64,000 nt of DNA from Crocinitomix sp. GTDB lineage: Bacteria > Bacteroidota > Bacteroidia > Flavobacteriales_D > Crocinitomicaceae. Positions 59,166 to 64,000 of this stretch are shown here, piece after piece (positions within the stretch are counted from its first letter, which is position 1; every line of letters begins with the position of its first letter). Location of the stretch: the NCBI GenBank assembly GCA_013138735.1, contig WTCE01000112.1, positions 1 to 64,000 on the forward strand. The letters run 5' to 3'. The notes under the pieces are model-generated. The model was not told the DNA's origin, made no database searches, and saw only the letters and a list, made by a program, of their open reading frames with translations. The translations under genes were made by a program, and so were the position numbers.

Positions 59166-59966
59166 CTACAGGGTGTTAAATTGCACTTCTTTTAAATCAA
59201 AATGCTTTAATCCGCTATCGGTTAAAATTTGCAATTTACCAACGGCATCTATTCCTGTGATTCGGCCTTCAAAAATGCCCGACAGGTCTTTAAATTCACA
59301 TAATTCATTATAACAATGCATTGCGGCATAATACTTTTTAAGTAATAAATCAAAGTTAGACTGCATTAGGATATCACAATAAAAATCTAAATTGACAAAA
59401 TAATTTTCAAAAACGTCATCAATTTCGACCTCAATTCCCTTTTCCATAGCAATTGAGGTTGCTTTTATTGCATCTGGAAAAATAAGTTGATTCACATTTA
59501 AACCCAAACCAATTATAGAACTGTGAATTAATTTTCCCTGTATCTGATTTTCAATTAAAATGCCCGCTATTTTATTTCCATCCACATAAATGTCATTCGG
59601 CCATTTCACTTTTGAAACTATTCCAACATCTTGTAATGTCTTTTTTACAGCCAAAGAAACAGCAATATTTAAGTAAAATGCACGCTCATTTTTCAAAAGT
59701 GGAAAAATAATAGTAGAAACAATCATATTTTTACCTGGCGCAGTATGCCAAATAGTCCCCATTTGACCCCGTCCATTCTCCTGCCTTTTTGTCAGAATTG
59801 TCGTGCCATTGACCACATTTGTCGTCTTTAATAAATTGGCAGCATAATTGTTCGTTGAATCAACGGTGCTAAGTTCGATTAGATTTCTTTTAAATCTTTT
59901 GAAATTCATAAAAACAAAAGTGCCAATTTTCAAGGTAAATAAAACAAAAAACGTAATTTTGTTCAA
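59166..59966 (-). CDS. birA: Biotin--[acetyl-CoA-carboxylase] ligase
   Basis: LSTVDSTNNYAANLL; TKRQENGRGQMGTIWHTAPGKNM; VKWPNDIYVDGNKIAGILIENQ. An internal start (ATG near 59909) is likely. Confidence 0.92.
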   Translation of the reverse strand: MNKITFFVLFTLKIGTFVFMNFKRFKRNLIELSTVDSTNNYAANLLKTTNVVNGTTILTKRQENGRGQMGTIWHTAPGKNMIVSTIIFPLLKNERAFYLNIAVSLAVKKTLQDVGIVSKVKWPNDIYVDGNKIAGILIENQIQGKLIHSSIIGLGLNVNQLIFPDAIKATSIAMEKGIEVEIDDVFENYFVNLDFYCDILMQSNFDLLLKKYYAAMHCYNELCEFKDLSGIFEGRITGIDAVGKLQILTDSGLKHFDLKEVQFNTL

Positions 59967-59980
59967 TCAAATAACTACAA

Positions 59981-60364
59981 ATGCTAAAAACCCTCGAGGA
60001 AAAGGAATTAGAGACTAAAAAATTGATCGATTCCATCATTGACGGAATTCAAGATATAAAAGGTAAAGACATTGTCGTGCTTAACTTATCTGAACTTCCA
60101 AATGCGGTCACAGACTTCTTTATTATTTGCAGCGGAGAATCGAACACACAAGTCGAAGCTTTAGCGCAATCAGTTGTGCGCAAAACTAGAGAAGATGTAC
60201 AAGACAAACCATGGCACCAAGAGGGAACACGTAATGCCGAATGGATTCTATTAGACTATGTCAACATTGTTGTACATATTTTTTATAGAGACGTTCGCGA
60301 ATTTTACGACTTGGAAAACCTGTGGGCTGATGCCGAACGAATTGATATTCCAAACATTGATTAA
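59981..60364 (+). CDS. rsfS: Ribosome silencing factor
   Basis: DIVVLNLSELPNAVTDFFIICSGESNTQVEALAQSV; EWILLDYVNIVVHIFYRDVREFYDLENLW. Confidence 0.95.
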   Translation: MLKTLEEKELETKKLIDSIIDGIQDIKGKDIVVLNLSELPNAVTDFFIICSGESNTQVEALAQSVVRKTREDVQDKPWHQEGTRNAEWILLDYVNIVVHIFYRDVREFYDLENLWADAERIDIPNID

Positions 60365-60372
60365 AAAGTAAT

Positions 60373-62526
60373 ATGAGTAATACTACACCGAAAGGAAAAA
60401 AGAAAAGTGGCTTTAATGCCTATTGGATATACGCAGGTATAGCTGTTCTATTGATCGGATTTAGCTTAATGTCTAAGCAACCTGTTTCAATTGAAATTAG
60501 CAAAGCCAATTTTTATGAGTTAGCCAGCAGTGGTTATATCGAAAAAATTGATGTATTCAAAAATACAGAAGTTGCAGAAGTTTATGTAAATCAAGAAAAT
60601 ATTGATGTTGTTAGAGCATTAGATTCTACGACTTACAAAAATTTAAAAGCTAGCACAACTGGAATGCCAGACAGATCAGCTGATTTGACATTCAAAACCC
60701 CGCCAATGGAATCATTCGCGGATGAGTTAGATGCTTTTTATGTCCAATTAATTGAGGCTAAAGGTCCGAAATACGATTTCATTATAAATTATGATGACGC
60801 GACAGATTGGATGAGTAACTTAAGTTGGTTATTTTTCCCTTTGCTGTTAATTATATTCTGGATCTTTATCATGCGTCGAATGTCTGGCGGCGGCGGTGGC
60901 GCTGGTGGTGGCAACATTTTCAATATTGGTAAATCTAAAGCTACCATATTTGAAAAAGGAAAAGGAACGAATACAACCTTTGCTGATGTTGCTGGATTAG
61001 AAGGCGCTAAGGAAGAGATTGAAGAAATTGTTGATTTCCTGAAAAATCCAAAAAAATATACTGAACTAGGCGCGAAAATTCCAAAGGGCGCATTATTAGT
61101 AGGCCCTCCGGGAACAGGTAAAACATTATTAGCTAAAGCTGTAGCTGGTGAAGCAAAAGTTCCTTTCTTCTCACTTTCTGGATCTGACTTTGTTGAAATG
61201 TTTGTAGGTGTTGGAGCTTCACGTGTAAGAGACCTCTTTAAACAAGCAAAAGAAAAAGCTCCATCAATTATATTTATTGATGAAATTGATGCGATTGGAC
61301 GAGCCCGTGGTAAAAATGCCAATATGGGATCGAATGATGAGCGTGAAAACACATTGAACCAATTATTGACTGAGATGGATGGATTTGGCACCAATAGTGG
61401 TGTAATTATCCTCGCAGCTACAAATAGAGCGGATGTATTAGATTCAGCTTTAATGAGAGCGGGCCGTTTTGATCGTCAAATCTATGTCGATATGCCGGAT
61501 ATTAATGAGCGCAGGGCAATTTTCCAAGTTCATTTAAAACCTTTAAAATTGGCAAAAGACTTAGATGTAAGTTTTTTAGCGAAACAAACACCTGGTTTTT
61601 CAGGAGCAGACATTGCCAACATTTGTAATGAGGCTGCATTAATTGCGGCACGTAAAAAGAAAAAACAAGTTGAAAAACAAGATTTCTTAGATGCTGTTGA
61701 TCGAATTGTAGGCGGACTTGAAAAGAAAAATAAAATTATAACACCGCGTGAGAAAAAGACTATTGCTTTTCACGAAGCAGGTCATGCTGCAACCTCGTGG
61801 TTGTTAGAGCATGCTTCTCCATTGGTTAAAGTAACTATTGTACCACGCGGAAGATCTTTAGGGGCAGCTTGGTATTTACCCGAAGAACGTCAAATTACGA
61901 CAACGGAACAGTTGCTTGACGAAATGTGTTCTGCACTTGGAGGTAGAGCTGCTGAGCAAATTATGTTCGGTAAAATTTCAACTGGAGCTTTAAGTGATTT
62001 AGAAAAAATAACGAAGCAAGCTTATGCTATGGTTTCAATTTATGGATTAAGCGCCAAGTTGGGTAATATTAGTTATTATGATTCTCAAGGGCAAGGTAGT
62101 TTCACCAAACCCTATTCAGAAGATCGTGCGAAAATAATTGATGAAGAAGTATCGCGCATCATTGAGGAGCAATATGACCGTGCGTTGAAAATTTTGACAG
62201 AGAATAAAGATAAGTTGGTTCTATTGGCTGATGCCTTATTGGAAAAAGAAGTTATCTTTAAAGACAACCTTGTAGCAATTTTCGGGAAACGTGCTTGGGA
62301 AAGTGAGCATGAAATAGAAGAGGCGAAAATGCTGAAAAATGAAGCTGAAAACAAAGCTGCGGCTGAGTTAGCTGCTGAGACTGCGAAAGAAGATGATAAG
62401 TCTGAAACTTCGGAGGAACCAGCAGACAACACGGAAGAGGACAAACCTGTTGAAGACAATAAACCTGCTGAGGACGAAACAACCTCAGAGGATGAAACAC
62501 CTAAAAAAGAAGAAGATGGAGAATAG
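60373..62526 (+). CDS. ftsH: ATP-dependent zinc metalloprotease FtsH
   Basis: [37 protein letters not shown] (HEAGH); acidic low-complexity C-terminus. Confidence 0.97.
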   Translation: MSNTTPKGKKKSGFNAYWIYAGIAVLLIGFSLMSKQPVSIEISKANFYELASSGYIEKIDVFKNTEVAEVYVNQENIDVVRALDSTTYKNLKASTTGMPDRSADLTFKTPPMESFADELDAFYVQLIEAKGPKYDFIINYDDATDWMSNLSWLFFPLLLIIFWIFIMRRMSGGGGGAGGGNIFNIGKSKATIFEKGKGTNTTFADVAGLEGAKEEIEEIVDFLKNPKKYTELGAKIPKGALLVGPPGTGKTLLAKAVAGEAKVPFFSLSGSDFVEMFVGVGASRVRDLFKQAKEKAPSIIFIDEIDAIGRARGKNANMGSNDERENTLNQLLTEMDGFGTNSGVIILAATNRADVLDSALMRAGRFDRQIYVDMPDINERRAIFQVHLKPLKLAKDLDVSFLAKQTPGFSGADIANICNEAALIAARKKKKQVEKQDFLDAVDRIVGGLEKKNKIITPREKKTIAFHEAGHAATSWLLEHASPLVKVTIVPRGRSLGAAWYLPEERQITTTEQLLDEMCSALGGRAAEQIMFGKISTGALSDLEKITKQAYAMVSIYGLSAKLGNISYYDSQGQGSFTKPYSEDRAKIIDEEVSRIIEEQYDRALKILTENKDKLVLLADALLEKEVIFKDNLVAIFGKRAWESEHEIEEAKMLKNEAENKAAAELAAETAKEDDKSETSEEPADNTEEDKPVEDNKPAEDETTSEDETPKKEEDGE

Positions 62527-62719
62527 AAAATTGGTTTATACAACCACGCAAGACCACATGGCAGCAATGATTAAAGGTGCTTTGGAAGCTGAAGGATTAA
62601 ATGTATTGGTAATGAATCATAAAGATTCTGCCTACACCGTTCTTGGTGATATTGAACTATATGTTGCAACAGAAGAAGAAGCAAGGGCCAAGGAAATAAT
62701 TTCCCAAGGTCAAGAATGA
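62516..62719 (+). CDS. DUF2007 domain-containing protein
   Basis: [62 protein letters not shown]; 11-nt overlap with ftsH. Confidence 0.8.
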   Translation: MENRKLVYTTTQDHMAAMIKGALEAEGLNVLVMNHKDSAYTVLGDIELYVATEEEARAKEIISQGQE

Positions 62720-63543
62720 GCAATTTGTTGCAAAGGGCAATTACAGGAGCGATTTTCGTCGCTGTAATTGTTTGTGCAATTATTTTCAAAAGTTGGATCT
62801 TTCATTCTGTATTCGGTTTAATTGCATTAGTCGGATTAAATGAGTTCTATGGTCTTTTTAAAAAGTCAGGAAATTCGCCCCACGCAACGCTAGGCGTTAT
62901 TTTTGGATTTTTAATCTACACAAGTGGTATTGCACTGCTTTATGTACCTGAAAGTGCTCAAAAATACTTGATCGGGTTTTCATTTTTGGCTTTTACAGCC
63001 ATTGCGTTAGCTGAATTATATCGGAAAAAGAAAACGCCTTTTGAAAACATAGGCGTAACATTATTGGGTATTTTTTATGTTGTGCTGCCAATGCTTCTGC
63101 TGAACTTCATTATTGAGTTCAATCCCGAAACATTCGATATCACACTCTTTTGGCCTGTGTTAACTATTTTCATTCTAGTTTGGTGCAGCGATACTTTCGC
63201 TTATCTGGTTGGAAGAAAAATTGGAAAACATAAATTATTTGAGCGGATATCACCTAAGAAATCTTGGGAAGGTTTTTTTGGAGGAATGCTTTTTAGCATA
63301 ATTGGAGCAATCATAATTGCATATTTTACTGAGCAATCCTATTTTCAATATATTATTTACGGTCTTATAATTAGTGCCTTCGGTACCATTGGTGATTTAA
63401 TAGAATCAATGCTCAAACGAAGTTTAGGAATTAAAGATTCTGGGAATATACTGCCGGGTCATGGTGGAATCCTTGATAGATTTGATGCCGTGCTATTCGT
63501 AATTCCAATAATTTACTTTTTACATACATACATTTTCATATGA
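62716..63543 (+). CDS. cdsA: Phosphatidate cytidylyltransferase
   Basis: SPKKSWEGFFGGMLFS; GTIGDLIESMLKRSLGIKDSGNILPGHGGILDRFDAVLF. Confidence 0.95.
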   Translation: MSNLLQRAITGAIFVAVIVCAIIFKSWIFHSVFGLIALVGLNEFYGLFKKSGNSPHATLGVIFGFLIYTSGIALLYVPESAQKYLIGFSFLAFTAIALAELYRKKKTPFENIGVTLLGIFYVVLPMLLLNFIIEFNPETFDITLFWPVLTIFILVWCSDTFAYLVGRKIGKHKLFERISPKKSWEGFFGGMLFSIIGAIIIAYFTEQSYFQYIIYGLIISAFGTIGDLIESMLKRSLGIKDSGNILPGHGGILDRFDAVLFVIPIIYFLHTYIFI

Positions 63544-64000
63544 AAATTCATAAGGAAGGATATACAATTATTCTCGTTAGCCTTTTAATTGCAGCTGGTA
63601 TTTATACATTAAATCATCTGTTCCTTTGCCAATATCCTATTTTTTATTGGCTCGTAAATGCGTTCATAATTGTAATGCTTTATTTGGTAATCCAGTTCTT
63701 TCGCGTTCCAACTCGAACAAGTCCCACGGGAGATAATTTAATTATTTGTCCTGCAGATGGTAAAGTTGTTGTCATAGAGGAAGTGGAAGAAACAGAATAT
63801 TTCAAGGATAAACGCATCCAAATTTCAATTTTTATGTCGCCTTTAAATGTGCATGCCAATTGGAATCCAATAAGTGGGATTACAAAATATTATAAATATC
63901 ATCCTGGTAAATTTTTAGTAGCATGGCATCCTAAGTCATCCACAGAAAATGAGCGATCAACAGTAGTAACGCAGCATAAAAATGGACAAGAGGTATTATT
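63540..64000 (+). CDS. psd: Phosphatidylserine decarboxylase (3' truncated by window end)
   Basis: Translated by eye: MKIHKEGYTIILVSLL...FFRVPTRTSPTGDNLIICPADGKVVVIEE...ISIFMSPLNVHANWNPISG; ATGA overlap with cdsA. Confidence 0.92.
   Translation, partial: MKIHKEGYTIILVSLLIAAGIYTLNHLFLCQYPIFYWLVNAFIIVMLYLVIQFFRVPTRTSPTGDNLIICPADGKVVVIEEVEETEYFKDKRIQISIFMSPLNVHANWNPISGITKYYKYHPGKFLVAWHPKSSTENERSTVVTQHKNGQEVL

Noticed and set aside
60789-61394. 201-aa antisense ORF opposite ftsH
   Set aside because: Low-complexity shadow ORF over the conserved AAA domain.
62112-62567. Ser-rich antisense ORFs (151 aa, 80 aa) opposite the ftsH tail
   Set aside because: Composition is the complement of the Glu/Asp-rich tail codons; not evidence of a gene.

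Overview
This is a 64 kb AT-rich chromosomal window from a Bacteroidota bacterium, probably a Flavobacteriales-type lineage. Supporting signs are T9SS/P-domain secreted proteins, TAnnTTTG promoter elements, and the L28-L33-DUF4295-ftsY and rsfS-ftsH-cdsA-psd neighbourhoods. Most of it is housekeeping: recF, guaB, three PpiC-type isomerases, a metal ABC operon, ndk, phoH, purC, pheT, cinA, rpmB/rpmG, ftsY, rimO, an S46 peptidase, pyrE, birA, rsfS, ftsH, cdsA and a truncated psd. Observations I would follow up: (1) the 5' end of a group II intron right behind an intrinsic terminator at the left edge; (2) a secreted protein ending in a Hint (hedgehog/intein-like) domain; (3) a metal-transport operon with a permease fused to a DtxR-like domain, plus a separate DtxR regulator and a near-perfect TTTTTAGACATGCCTAAAAA operator; (4) a tandemly duplicated two-gene cassette (a small secreted HMA-like protein without CxxC, then a P-domain secreted protein) with conserved 21-bp-spaced direct repeats upstream; (5) three intergenic regions built of degenerate heptamers in strict 7-nt phase, one of which folds into a long symmetric hairpin. 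No rRNA, tRNA, CRISPR array or complete transposase was found. Everything is read by eye from the sequence; no searches were run.
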